Positions 9,601 to 16,466 of a stretch of 27,616 nt of DNA are shown here, piece after piece (the stretch's first letter is position 1; each line of letters opens with the position of its first letter). The notes under the pieces are model-generated. The model was not told the origin of the DNA. It ran no database searches and saw only the letters and a list, made by a program, of their open reading frames with translations. Source of the stretch: Geothermovivens sp964644845 (lineage in GTDB: Bacteria; Zhuqueibacterota; Zhuqueibacteria; Oleimicrobiales; Geothermoviventaceae); NCBI GenBank assembly GCA_964644845.1, contig CAZXXS010000010.1, forward strand, positions 1 through 27,616. Reading direction: 5' to 3'. Made by a program: the position numbers and the translations under genes.

Positions 9601-12600
9601 CTGAAAAGCGGTCCCCGCTGCAGGTCGAAGCCCCGGCGCGCCTCCAGTCGAATGAGCCGGCGAACTTCGGATTCCGCTTGAGCAGCTGGCAGCGAAGTCA
9701 GGTCAATTTCGCGTACCGGTAGCGTGATTTCGTCGTGAATGACCTGGACCGGGACACCGTCTTCCTCAGCGAAAGTCGTACGCAAAACCTCGTGCCGTTC
9801 GACAACCCAGGCAAGGCTACGTACAAACACATCCGGCCGAAAACTGCCCTCAAAACGAAGCGCCTCCGAAATGTTGTAAACAGCGCTGCCCGGTTCGAGC
9901 TGGTCCAGAAACCACAGCCTTTCCTGCGCGTACGAAAGCGGCATTCCCGCGCCAGTTCGCTCTACTTTCACCAGCGGAGGGGCACTGACACCCCGGCTTT
10001 CCCGAACGAGGCGCTCCACCTCCTGCGCCATCCCGGCCACGGTCGGCCGCTCGAAGAAAACCCGAATGGGCAGTTCGACACCAAGTGTCTCGCGGATTCG
10101 ACTTACGACCTGGGTGGCCAACAACGAATGCCCGCCAATCTCGAAGAAATTATCCAGCGCCCCGACGTTTTTCAGACCGAGCGCCTCTTCCCAAATGCCT
10201 GCCAGCAGTTCCTCAACAGGCGTTCTCGGGGCAACGTACTGGTGCTCTTCCCCGCTCGTGGTGTAGTCCGGTACCGGAAGGGCACGACGGTCGATCTTGC
10301 CGTTGGGTGTGAGCGGCAAAGATTCCAGTTCCACGAAAGCAGCGGGAATCATGTAGTCCGGCAGCTGTTTCTGCAAGAACTCGCGCAGTTCCTTCGAGCT
10401 CAGCTCTGCACCCTGCTTGGGTACAACGTACGCCACGAGACGGCGATCGCCTGGGCGATCCTCTCGCGCCAGTACGACAGCTTGCTCAACCTTGTCGTGT
10501 CGACTGAGCACGCCCTCGATCTCACCCAACTCGATCCGGTAACCACGGATCTTCACCTGGTCGTCGAGACGGCCCAGAAACTCCATCTGACCGTCGTTAC
10601 GGTAGCGCACCAGATCGCCGCTCCGGTACAGGCGGGCACCCGCTTCGCCGCTGAACGGATCAGGTACAAACTTCTCAGCCGTCAGGTCCGGTCGATTCAA
10701 GTAACCTCGCGCTACGCCAGCGCCGCCGATGTAGAGCTCGCCCGGCACACCCTGGGGACACAGTGTCATGCGCTCGTCCAGAATGTAGACCCGCGTGTTC
10801 GGAATGGCGCGCCCGATGGGCACAGAACCGCTGCCCCGCCAGTCTTTGGGTACCTTGTAAACCACGCAACCGACAACCGTCTCCGTGGGACCGTACTCGT
10901 TGTACAGCTCTGTGTCCGGCGCCGCATCCAGCCAGAAGCGAATCTGCTCGGTCGTCAGGTTCTCGCCACCGATGATGAACGCATGCGTGGCTCGCCGAGC
11001 CTGTTCGGGGGTCAGCTGCTGACGCAGCACATCCAGGTGGGCGGGCGTGATTTTGATCAAACTGAAGTCGCCCTGTTCCCTCAGCACCCTGGCAAGCGCC
11101 TCCACGTCGTCGCCTACTGGGGCAAGAACAACGCGTTTGCCGCTGACCAAAGGGCTGAAGACAGCTGTGACCGTGGCGTCGAAAGCAATCGTGGAGTGAA
11201 CAACGCTTCCGATTCCTCGATCCACCGGGTATGCCCTTCGCACCCACTCCAGGTAATTTCGGAGTCCCCCGTGTGTAACCAGGGTGCCTTTGGGCCTCCC
11301 GGTTGACCCGGAGGTGTAGATCACGTAAGCTAAGTCGTTCCGGCTAAGCCGGGGTTTGACCGGCCGGGTTCCCGAAAACTCGACCTCGTCCCAATCCAGG
11401 TCAACCAGCACCAGCTCTGCGCCGATCAGGGGCAGCGAGTCGGCCACTCGCGCCTGTGTGAGCACCACACGCGCGTCTGAATCCTCCAGCATGTAGCGAA
11501 TCCGCTCCGCCGGGTAACTCGGATCCATCGGCAGGTAGGCACCGCCCGCTTTCAAGACCGCCAGCAGTGACACAATCAAATCCGGCGAGCGCTCCTGGTA
11601 AATTGCCACGACTGACTCGCGTCCGACACCCACACGCTGCAAGAAACCAGCAAGAAGGTCCGACCGCCGATCCAGTTCCGCGTAAGAGTAGGCAACCTCT
11701 CCCTGCACAACCGCGGTGTCCTCTGCATGGTCAGCCACCTGCCGCTGGATCAGATCCAGCACGGTCTCTTCGGACGGGATTACCACGCTCGGGCCGTTCC
11801 ACGTCTGGACTACGCGGGTTCGTTCCTCTTCATCCAGGATGTCCAGACTAAGCACCGACTTGTCCGGCTCCGCAACCGCCAGCTCCAGTAGGCGGACAAA
11901 GTGCCGGATCATCCTCGAGATGGTTTCGTCGTCGAAAAGATCCGTGTTGTACTCAAATGCCCCTCCAAGACGCTCGCCCTCCTCCACCATGAACAGCGTG
12001 AGGTCGAACTTGGCCGTGCCACTGTGGGCTTCCACAGGCTCCAGAACCAGATCGGAGGAAATTTCCTGCGCCCGGAAAGGCGCGTTCTGCAGAGCAAACA
12101 TCACCTGGAAAAGCGGGCTGTGGCTCATGTCCCGCTCGGGCTGCAACACCTCCACAAGCTGTTCGAACGGCACGTCCTGATGGGCGTAAGCGTCAAGTGC
12201 TACCTCCCGCACACGCTGGACAAGTTCTTCAAATGAGGGGTCGCCGGACAAATCGGTGCGCAGTACCAGGGTGTTTACGAAGAATCCGATCAAGCCTTCG
12301 ATTTCCGCCCGATTCCGGTTGGCGATTGGCGTGCCGACCAGAATGTCGCGCTGCCGCGAGTACTTTGCCAGCAACGCGCCGAAGGCAGCCAACAAAGTCA
12401 TGAACAGGGTTGCATCGTTGGCCTGGCTAAATTCGCGGATGGCCCTCGAAAGTTCGGCCGAAAGCTCGAAAGTTTGGTACGCGCCGTTGTAGGTCTGCAC
12501 CGACGGCCGTGGACGGTCCGTGGGCAGCTCCAGAACCGGCGGAGCACCCTCCAGTTGCTTCTTCCAGTAGTCCAGGTGCTTTTCGAGAACCTCACCTTGC

Positions 12601-15600
12601 AGCCATTCGCGCTGCCAGACGGCAAAGTCGGCGTACTGGATTGGCAACTCGGGCAGTGGCGACGGTTTGCCGTGCAGGAAAGCGTCGTACAGAGCCGCGA
12701 CTTCTTGAATCAACACGTTGCTGGACCAGTTGTCCGACACGATGTGGTGCGTCGTGAACAGCACCACGTGGTCGCGCTCGCTCATTTTCAGGAGCGTGAC
12801 CCGCAGCAAAGGCGGATTGGTCAGCGAGAAGGGTCGCTGTGCATCCTCGCGGGCCAGAGCCAGCGCGAGAGCCTCACGCTTGTCCGGCGCAACCCCGGTC
12901 AAATCCACCACCGGCACGTTCAGGTGCAGCTCCGGCAGAATAACCTGGACCGGCTTGCCGTCAACTGTGTCGAAGCGCGTGCGCAGACTCTCGTGTCGGC
13001 GAATGATCTCGTTGATCGCCCGTTCCAGCACGTCCACGCGAAGGTTACCCTTAATGCGCACAGCGTCCGGGATGTTGTAGAACGGGCTGCCCGGTTCAAG
13101 CTGCTCGAGGAACCACAGCCGTTGCTGCGCGAACGACAGCGGCAACGGCCCCTCCCTCGGTACGCGTTTGATCGGGGGTTCTTCGAGACCTTCGGCCGCC
13201 TGTTTGGCCAGGTCGATTTGCTCAGCGAGCGTGGCCACCGTCGGCGACTCGAAAATGTTTCGCAAGGGGAGCTCAAGCTGAAACGCTTCGCGGATTCTGG
13301 AGATTACTTGGGTGGCCAGCAGCGAGTGACCGCCAAGTTCGAAGAAATTGTCGTGCACACCGATTTTCTCGAGGCCCAGGATTTCGGCCCAGATGCCAGC
13401 CACCACTTCCTCGGTTGGGGTACGCGGCGCAACAAAGGTCTCCTCGAACCCGCGCGCACTCTCGTCTGGTTTGGGAAGAGCCTTACGATCGATTTTGCCG
13501 TTCGGGGTCAACGGCAGCGCTTCCAGCTCCACAAACGCCGAGGGGACCATGTACTCTGGCAGACGGTCCAGCAGGTAGCGGCGCAACTCGCCCGGTGTTG
13601 GCGACACCCCACCCGCTGCAACGAAGTACGCTACAATCCGCTTGTCACCCGGCTTGTCTTCGCGCACGATCACCGCAACCTGGCGAATCGCGTCGTGTGC
13701 ACTCAGAGCCGCCTCGATTTCGCCCAGTTCGATCCGGTAGCCCCTGATCTTGACCTGTGTGTCCACACGACCCAGGAACTCGATGTTCCCATCCGGCAAG
13801 TAGCGAGCCAGGTCGCCCGTTCGGTAAAGGCGCGCTCCCATTTCCCCGCTGAAGGCGTCGGGAATGAATTTCTCCGCAGTCAGATCCGGTCTGTTGCGGT
13901 AGCCGCGCGCAAGTCCCGGCCCGGCAACGCAAATCTCTCCGGGCACCCCGATCGGTGTTGGCTGTAGGTTGCGATCGAGAATGTAGATCCGTGAGTTCGC
14001 AAAAGGTCGACCGATCGGCACGAGGCGTTCCACAGCCACGCCCGAAAGGTCTCCCTCGAAAAACGTGCTGTCGATTGTCGCCTCGGTAAGGCCGAACGAA
14101 TTGATGAGCCGCGTTTCCGGGCCGCACAGCTTTTTGAACCGCTCGTACTCGCCCACGTACCAGACATCCGAGCCAGCAATCAAGATGCGCATGAAGCTCA
14201 AATCCTGCCCGCTCTCTTCCAGGTACTGGACGAGGGTGCGGAGCACCGCGGGAACGAATTCGGCAATCGTAACCTGCTCTTTACGCATTAAGGCGTAGAG
14301 TTTCTCAGGCTCCAGCAGGAATTCGCGCGGGGTTAGCACCAGCTTGCCGCCGGAACAAAGGGCTCTGACCAAATCGCCAGAGAAAACGTCAAACGAGAAG
14401 CTGGCCATTTGCAGGTGAGCCCGCGCTCGCGTCCGCAGCTCGTAAGGCTCCTCCCAGGCCAAGTAAGCGTTGGCCAGGCTGCGGTGCTGCACCATGACAC
14501 CCTTTGAGCGGCCTGTGGAACCCGAGGTGTAGATCGTGTAGACGAGATTCTCGGGTACCACCAGATTCGGCGGATTTTCAGCGGGTTGCTTGGCGATTTC
14601 GTCCCATCCGGAATCAAGAAGAACCAATCTGCCTTCGTGTTGAGGCAGGCTGTCAAGCAGGTGTTCCTGGGTCACCAGGACGGGAGCGCCCGAATCCTGG
14701 AGCATGTAGGCCAGTCGCTCCTTCGGGTAGGCAGGGTCAAGAGGCAGGTACGCCCCACCCGACTTCAGCACGCCCAACACGGCGACGATCATGTCCAGCG
14801 AGCGCTCCGTGGCAATTCCGACCGGAACCTCCGGACCGACGCCGAGCGTGCGCAAGTGGTGGGCCAGCTGGTTGGCGCGTTCGTTCAGTTCTCGGTAAGT
14901 CAACGTCTGTCCGAGGAAAGACACGGCCGTGGCCTCTGGTGCTTCCTCCACGCGAGCCTCGAACAACTTGTGAACGAGGGCTTCGGGGCGAAACTCCCGC
15001 TTCGTGTCGTTCCACTCCACCAGGATCTGGTGCTTTTCCTCGGGCAGCAGCAGGTCCACACGCGAAACGGGTGCGTCTGGATCCGCCGTCACACCCTCAA
15101 GAAGGCGCCAGTAGTGCCTCAACAGACGACGAATCGTCGAAGCATCGAAAATGTCGGTGTTGTACTCCACCGACACGCTGAGACCCGACACACTCTCCGC
15201 TACGGCCATGGTCAGATCGAAGGTGGACGTACCGGTCTTGAGATCCAGCATCTCGAGCGTGACGTCGTGCAAAGCCTTCGCCTTCACGGGCGCGTTCTGG
15301 AGAATGAACATCACCTGAAACAGCGGGTTGTGGCTCATGTCGCGCTCGGGACTGAGCGCCTCCACCAGCATTTCAAACGGCAGGTCCTGGTGGGCGTACG
15401 CCCCAAGAGCCACTTCTCGAACACGGCGCACGATCTCGCGAAAACTGGGATCACCGGAAAGGTCCGTGCGGAGAACCAGCGTGTTCACAAAAAAGCCGAT
15501 CAGGCGTTCCAACTCCCCGCGGTTGCGGTTGGCAATTGGTGTGCCGACCGAAATGTCTTCCTGCCCTGTGTACCGGTAAAGGAGCGCTTTGAAAGCGGCC

Positions 15601-16451
15601 AGAAGGGTCATGAACAGCGTTGCACCCTCTTCCTTGCCAAGAGCCTTCAAGCGATCCGTGAGGTCACGAGGCAAAACGATCGATTCTTCCGAACCCCGCG
15701 AGCTCTGGACCGCTGGCCGCGGGCGATCCGTGGGCAGTTCAAGTACAGGCGGAATGTCGCCGAGTCGCTCTTTCCAGTAATTGAGTTGCTCCTCCAGGAC
15801 GGCGCCTGACAGCCACTCCCGCTGCCACTCTGCGAAGTCAGCGTACTGGATTGGCAACTCCGGGAGAGGCGAAGGCTGGCCCTTCGAAAAGGCGTCGTAG
15901 AGCGTGGAGATTTCTTCGATCAGCACGCCCATCGACCAGCCGTCCGACACGATGTGGTGCATCGTGAGAAGCAAAACGTTGTCGTCGTCATCGAGAACCA
16001 GGAGTGTGACGCGAAACAGAGGCCCCGTAGACAGATCGAAGGGCCGCCTGGCCTCACGGTTCGCCAGGTCCAGAGCCTCTTTCTCGCGCAGCTCCTTGTC
16101 GATCGGCCTCAGGTCTGCAACGGCCAGCCGGACGTTCGACCGCGGGCTGATTACCTGCACCGGCTCGCCGTCCACCATGGCAAATGTGGTCCGCAAGGAT
16201 TCGTGGCGCTCAACGATGGCTTCGACGCTGCGTTCCAGAGCGCGCACATCCAGCCTGCCGCGAAGACGCACAGCTGAAGGAATGTTGTAGTAGGGACTTC
16301 CCGGTTCGAACTGGTCCAGGAACCACAATCGTCGCTGTGCGAACGAAGTTGGAAAAACGTAAACTTCGTCCTCAGCGACCGGCTCAAGTTCCAGCCGCTC
16401 TTCCTCCTGAAAGCGGTCGACCGCTACTTCGTTGTTCAACGGGCTGGTCAT
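2826..16451 (-). CDS. Four-module NRPS with terminal thioesterase (C-A-T)x4-TE
   Basis: This 4541-residue cytosolic megasynthase adds the last four residues (modules M4-M7) and releases the peptide. The domains are C 34-470, A 495-1000, T 1010-1080; C 1100-1545, A 1565-2065, T 2075-2145; C 2168-2610, A 2630-3125, T 3135-3210; C 3233-3680, A 3697-4185, T 4195-4268; TE 4287-4535. All four carrier serines sit in GGHSLL (Ser 1043, 2109, 3173, 4233). The condensation motifs are HHIVSDGWS, HHIVSDNWS, HHIISDGWS and HHIISDGWS. There is no E or MT domain, so these residues should keep L configuration unless D monomers are loaded. The ATG overlaps the previous stop by 4 bp (ATGA) and has GGGGAAGG 7 nt upstream, pointing to translational coupling. 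The N-terminal 30 residues are strongly acidic and may dock the upstream enzyme. No frameshift or broken core motif was seen. Confidence 0.97.
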   Translation of the reverse strand: MTSPLNNEVAVDRFQEEERLELEPVAEDEVYVFPTSFAQRRLWFLDQFEPGSPYYNIPSAVRLRGRLDVRALERSVEAIVERHESLRTTFAMVDGEPVQVISPRSNVRLAVADLRPIDKELREKEALDLANREARRPFDLSTGPLFRVTLLVLDDDDNVLLLTMHHIVSDGWSMGVLIEEISTLYDAFSKGQPSPLPELPIQYADFAEWQREWLSGAVLEEQLNYWKERLGDIPPVLELPTDRPRPAVQSSRGSEESIVLPRDLTDRLKALGKEEGATLFMTLLAAFKALLYRYTGQEDISVGTPIANRNRGELERLIGFFVNTLVLRTDLSGDPSFREIVRRVREVALGAYAHQDLPFEMLVEALSPERDMSHNPLFQVMFILQNAPVKAKALHDVTLEMLDLKTGTSTFDLTMAVAESVSGLSVSVEYNTDIFDASTIRRLLRHYWRLLEGVTADPDAPVSRVDLLLPEEKHQILVEWNDTKREFRPEALVHKLFEARVEEAPEATAVSFLGQTLTYRELNERANQLAHHLRTLGVGPEVPVGIATERSLDMIVAVLGVLKSGGAYLPLDPAYPKERLAYMLQDSGAPVLVTQEHLLDSLPQHEGRLVLLDSGWDEIAKQPAENPPNLVVPENLVYTIYTSGSTGRSKGVMVQHRSLANAYLAWEEPYELRTRARAHLQMASFSFDVFSGDLVRALCSGGKLVLTPREFLLEPEKLYALMRKEQVTIAEFVPAVLRTLVQYLEESGQDLSFMRILIAGSDVWYVGEYERFKKLCGPETRLINSFGLTEATIDSTFFEGDLSGVAVERLVPIGRPFANSRIYILDRNLQPTPIGVPGEICVAGPGLARGYRNRPDLTAEKFIPDAFSGEMGARLYRTGDLARYLPDGNIEFLGRVDTQVKIRGYRIELGEIEAALSAHDAIRQVAVIVREDKPGDKRIVAYFVAAGGVSPTPGELRRYLLDRLPEYMVPSAFVELEALPLTPNGKIDRKALPKPDESARGFEETFVAPRTPTEEVVAGIWAEILGLEKIGVHDNFFELGGHSLLATQVISRIREAFQLELPLRNIFESPTVATLAEQIDLAKQAAEGLEEPPIKRVPREGPLPLSFAQQRLWFLEQLEPGSPFYNIPDAVRIKGNLRVDVLERAINEIIRRHESLRTRFDTVDGKPVQVILPELHLNVPVVDLTGVAPDKREALALALAREDAQRPFSLTNPPLLRVTLLKMSERDHVVLFTTHHIVSDNWSSNVLIQEVAALYDAFLHGKPSPLPELPIQYADFAVWQREWLQGEVLEKHLDYWKKQLEGAPPVLELPTDRPRPSVQTYNGAYQTFELSAELSRAIREFSQANDATLFMTLLAAFGALLAKYSRQRDILVGTPIANRNRAEIEGLIGFFVNTLVLRTDLSGDPSFEELVQRVREVALDAYAHQDVPFEQLVEVLQPERDMSHSPLFQVMFALQNAPFRAQEISSDLVLEPVEAHSGTAKFDLTLFMVEEGERLGGAFEYNTDLFDDETISRMIRHFVRLLELAVAEPDKSVLSLDILDEEERTRVVQTWNGPSVVIPSEETVLDLIQRQVADHAEDTAVVQGEVAYSYAELDRRSDLLAGFLQRVGVGRESVVAIYQERSPDLIVSLLAVLKAGGAYLPMDPSYPAERIRYMLEDSDARVVLTQARVADSLPLIGAELVLVDLDWDEVEFSGTRPVKPRLSRNDLAYVIYTSGSTGRPKGTLVTHGGLRNYLEWVRRAYPVDRGIGSVVHSTIAFDATVTAVFSPLVSGKRVVLAPVGDDVEALARVLREQGDFSLIKITPAHLDVLRQQLTPEQARRATHAFIIGGENLTTEQIRFWLDAAPDTELYNEYGPTETVVGCVVYKVPKDWRGSGSVPIGRAIPNTRVYILDERMTLCPQGVPGELYIGGAGVARGYLNRPDLTAEKFVPDPFSGEAGARLYRSGDLVRYRNDGQMEFLGRLDDQVKIRGYRIELGEIEGVLSRHDKVEQAVVLAREDRPGDRRLVAYVVPKQGAELSSKELREFLQKQLPDYMIPAAFVELESLPLTPNGKIDRRALPVPDYTTSGEEHQYVAPRTPVEELLAGIWEEALGLKNVGALDNFFEIGGHSLLATQVVSRIRETLGVELPIRVFFERPTVAGMAQEVERLVRESRGVSAPPLVKVERTGAGMPLSYAQERLWFLDQLEPGSAVYNISEALRFEGSFRPDVFVRSLAWVVERHEVLRTTFAEEDGVPVQVIHDEITLPVREIDLTSLPAAQAESEVRRLIRLEARRGFDLQRGPLFRVTLVQMPDGAWVVVVVMHHIISDGWSMGVMIREVGQAYEAFLRNTKPAASPLPVQYADFSAWQRSWLRGEVLEQELDYWKNQLSGAEEALELPTDRPRPAVKTFNGDKVTFEFGEDLSERIRELSRREGVTPFMTLLGAWQALLSRLSGQDDVSVGSVIANRNRVEIENLIGFFVNTLVFRTDLSGDPSFRELLQRVRDVALGAYAHQDVPFEKVVEAVQPERDLSHTPLFQVMFVLQNMPAVGGGLGESVRVEGLDADTGLTQYDLTLSMQEGARGLEGMLEYNTDLFDRETAERLVRYYRRFLEIVTGEPETHLSAVDFLEDWERHRLLVEWNDTVEPLEHAGCVHEWFERVAQRHADNVAVLYEGRKLTYGELDRQSNQLSRYLRGLGVRADTPVGICVERSPQMIVGMLGVMKAGGAYVPLDPSYPPERLGYMVEDSGIHVVLTQESLTGFVRGFGAGVETVVALDADWPKIAGLSDEPVSSGVFPENLAYIIYTSGSTGRPKGVMLAHRGLVNLVQAQTRAFGVTPESKVLQFASFSFDASVSETFMALLRGATLVLAPQEKLMDVEQLHALLRDEKITVVTLPPSVSRLVPIEGLEALQTLISAGEACTPDIVEKWAPGRRLFNAYGPTEATVGPTLGLVDSLPAWAASAPIGRPISNVQIFILDRNLRPVPTGVPGEICVGGVGLARGYRNRPDLTAEKFVPNPFATQPGERLYRTGDLGRFLPDGRIEFLGRVDDQVKVRGYRIELGEIEGVLSQHDAVGQCAVVVREDRPGDRRLVAYVVPSSPEAEISRAALRQYLADRLPDYMVPSAVVLLESLPLTPNGKVNRRALPAPDYSADGQETGYVAPRTPMEELVAGLWEELLGASRVGAGDNFFEIGGHSLLATQVVSRLRDTLGVEVPIRVFFEQPTVEGLARTLEELVREQRGVSAPPLVPAERTGEGLPLSFAQERLWFLHQLEPENAVYNITEALRFSGDFDPVAFVKSLARVVERHEVLRTTFAEASGRPVQIVQQDFRLPVVIVDLSHLNETEATAEIQRQTKALSRRPFDLKRGPLFRVTLFALPSGDWGVVVVMHHIISDGWSMGVLIRELGAVYAALKRGEAISLPELPIQYGDFAAWQRAWLRDEVLEKELDYWRKQLGDSSGYLELPTDRPRPAVKTFRGSKITFELDPELSGKIRALGKAEGTTLFMTLLGAWQALLSRYSGQTDVSVGSVIANRNRRETEGLIGFFVNTLVFRTDLSGNPTFREILRRVRDVSLGAYAHQDVPFEKVVEAVQPERDLSHTPLFQVMFVLQNMPLSAGGLGEGVRVESLDADSGLTQYDLTLSMQELGKGQLGGILEYNTDLFDRETVEALAGHFVNLLDAVASDPDKRLNDVELLQDWERHQLLVEWNDTRRPVPAEACLHELFEKSADQWPGALALIAGNQTYTYREIEERANRLARFLRREGVGPDVLVGVGLPKSADLLVAVLAVLKAGGAYVPLDPAYPLERLRFMISDTRMPLLLTRSDLASHFPGDVARILKLDLMGDLLSTYPSKRLDSVTTGDNLAYVIYTSGSTGTPKGVMAIHRGIVNLAEGFRNHFGLKPGHRVLEFFSFSFDGATIDLFAPLHAGGTVCFPDEEAALPGPALERFIREKQIRMAILPPSALTVMNPESLECLEVVGSAGDVCTKEIVEKWAPGRKFYNGYGPTETTVAATFHRVSERDVASGSVPIGTPCANVSVYVVDENLRPVPRVVPGELLVGGRGVTRGYLNRPDLTAEKFIPDPFGDEPGARLYRTGDLVRWLPDGRLEFLGRIDGQVKVRGFRIEIGEVESALQEHPEVAQAAVVARDAGGTKELVAFVVPANGAEIDTSKLRAFLAMRLPDYMLPSGFVQLNGLPLLPSGKVDRTRLARMDAEVVRSGVDYVAPRNELEEQLQRIWEEVLGRDSIGVHDSFFDVGGHSLLAIRLLNEIESRFGKQVPLVQLFQKPTIEGLAEYLESGQRASSALVPFNDPGEGTPLFFIHPSGGSVHWYADLARALGPEQPFFGIKAQGAEGEAPFHETIEEMAAHAVRAMRSRQPHGPYFFGSWSMGVVIAYEAAQQLVREGEEVALLAMLDQGPEFPSAVPDDDTEFLAGMFGPRLKLNLKKLRKMPYDEQLQFVLKKAKKARLLPPNVKDEQFGDYVRLLKTEMMAWKRYHFESYPGKIVVFRSSERPETQDEPWDLGWEKLAQGGVEVFVVPGNHNTILWKPNVEELAEVLQTIVGSQRAVK
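3636..6806 (-). other. NRPS module M7 (C-A-T), substrate not recognised
   Basis: This is the final elongation module. Its C domain has ordinary LCL features (LPLSFAQERLWFL, HHIISDGWS). The A domain has a clear A3 (YVIYTSGSTGTPKG) and A5 (NGYGPTETTV). The specificity code, read by aligning FDGATID, MAILPPS, VVGSAGD and NGYGPTETTVA to GrsA, is DGIIGAGVAK. I do not recognise it. Gly at positions 236, 299 and 322 with two Ile suggests an open or hydrophobic pocket. A10 reads LPSGKVDR, with the catalytic Lys kept. The carrier serine is Ser 4233 in DVGGHSLLA. This residue would form the C-terminus or the ring-closing acyl group. Confidence 0.85.
5685..5804 (-). repeat. Repeat copy 2: 40-residue identical stretch in C domain of M7
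   Basis: Residues 3550-3589 (starting LGAYAHQDVPFEKVVEA, ending FVLQNMP) are identical to residues 2486-2525 of module M6. The DNA differs at many third codon positions, so the copies are old and held by selection or shared descent rather than recently duplicated. Confidence 0.75.
6807..10001 (-). other. NRPS module M6 (C-A-T), aromatic residue predicted
   Basis: The C domain opens with MPLSYAQERLWFL and has HHIISDGWS. The A domain has A3 YIIYTSGSTGRPKG and A5 NAYGPTEATV. Aligning FDASVSE, VVTLPPS, LISAGE and NAYGPTEATVG to GrsA gives the code DASTIAAVGK. It differs from the Phe code of M3 at positions 239 and 331, plus the conservative Ile/Val at 299. Asp235, Ala236, Thr278, Ala301 and Ala322 are shared. 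An aromatic residue is therefore likely, and from memory similar DAST-type codes occur for Tyr. If Tyr, this residue is a natural acceptor for the operon's sulfotransferase. The carrier serine is Ser 3173. Confidence 0.85.
8877..8996 (-). repeat. Repeat copy 1: 40-residue identical stretch in C domain of M6
   Basis: Residues 2486-2525 match residues 3550-3589 of module M7 without a single amino-acid change. The wider similarity spans the C-terminal A subdomain and T domain of the preceding module through the C domain. Confidence 0.75.
10002..13196 (-). other. NRPS module M5 (C-A-T), Asn predicted
   Basis: The code from FDATVTA, LIKITPA, FIIGGE and NEYGPTETVVG is DATKIGEVGK. It is close to the classic Asn code DLTKLGEVGK, differing only at 236 and 299, so Asn is the best call and Asp is less likely. 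The A domain has A3 YVIYTSGSTGRPKG and an intact A10 Lys. The C domain reads HHIVSDNWSS, so the Gly after the catalytic-motif Asp is replaced by Asn while both His and the Asp remain. The carrier serine is Ser 2109. Confidence 0.85.
13197..16451 (-). other. NRPS module M4 (C-A-T), ornithine predicted
   Basis: This module begins with an acidic 30-residue leader followed by TSFAQRRLWFLDQ and HHIVSDGWS. The A domain belongs to the ornithine-type subgroup: FDVFSGD at A4, IAEFVPA, LIAGSD, and NSFGLTEATIDS at A5. With the GSD stretch aligned as in known ornithine domains, the code is DVGEIGSIDK, the published Orn code. An ungapped alignment to GrsA would instead give Leu/Ala at 299/301. Glu278 and Asp331 suit a side-chain amine; diaminobutyrate is the main alternative. 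A3 reads YTSGSTGRSKG, with Ser for the usual Pro. The carrier serine is Ser 1043. Confidence 0.85.
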
Positions 16452-16466
16452 TCGCCTGCCTTCCCC
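16448..16466 (-). promoter_or_regulatory. ATGA start/stop overlap with strong ribosome binding site
   Basis: The stop TGA of the two-module gene overlaps the ATG of the four-module gene by 4 bp. GGGGAAGG at 16459-16466 precedes that ATG by 7 nt. The arrangement implies translational coupling and near-equal production of the two synthetases. Confidence 0.75.

Noticed and set aside
7455..9722. A 755-codon open frame on the plus strand, antisense to modules M6 and M7
   Set aside because: It lies wholly inside strongly supported NRPS coding sequence, its translation shows no recognisable domain and is rich in His/Arg/Gln as expected of an antisense frame of GC-rich coding DNA. Similar long plus-strand frames (at 2616-3749, 4749-5981, 9735-11306, 12474-13967, 14586-15809, 17066-18292) recur opposite equivalent module positions, which marks them as shadows.
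10002..16451. Dual condensation/epimerisation domains in M4 or M5
   Set aside because: The C domains start with standard SFAQxRLWFL motifs, and I see no extra N-terminal His motif of the dual C/E type. The only epimerising domain found is the classic E domain of M1.
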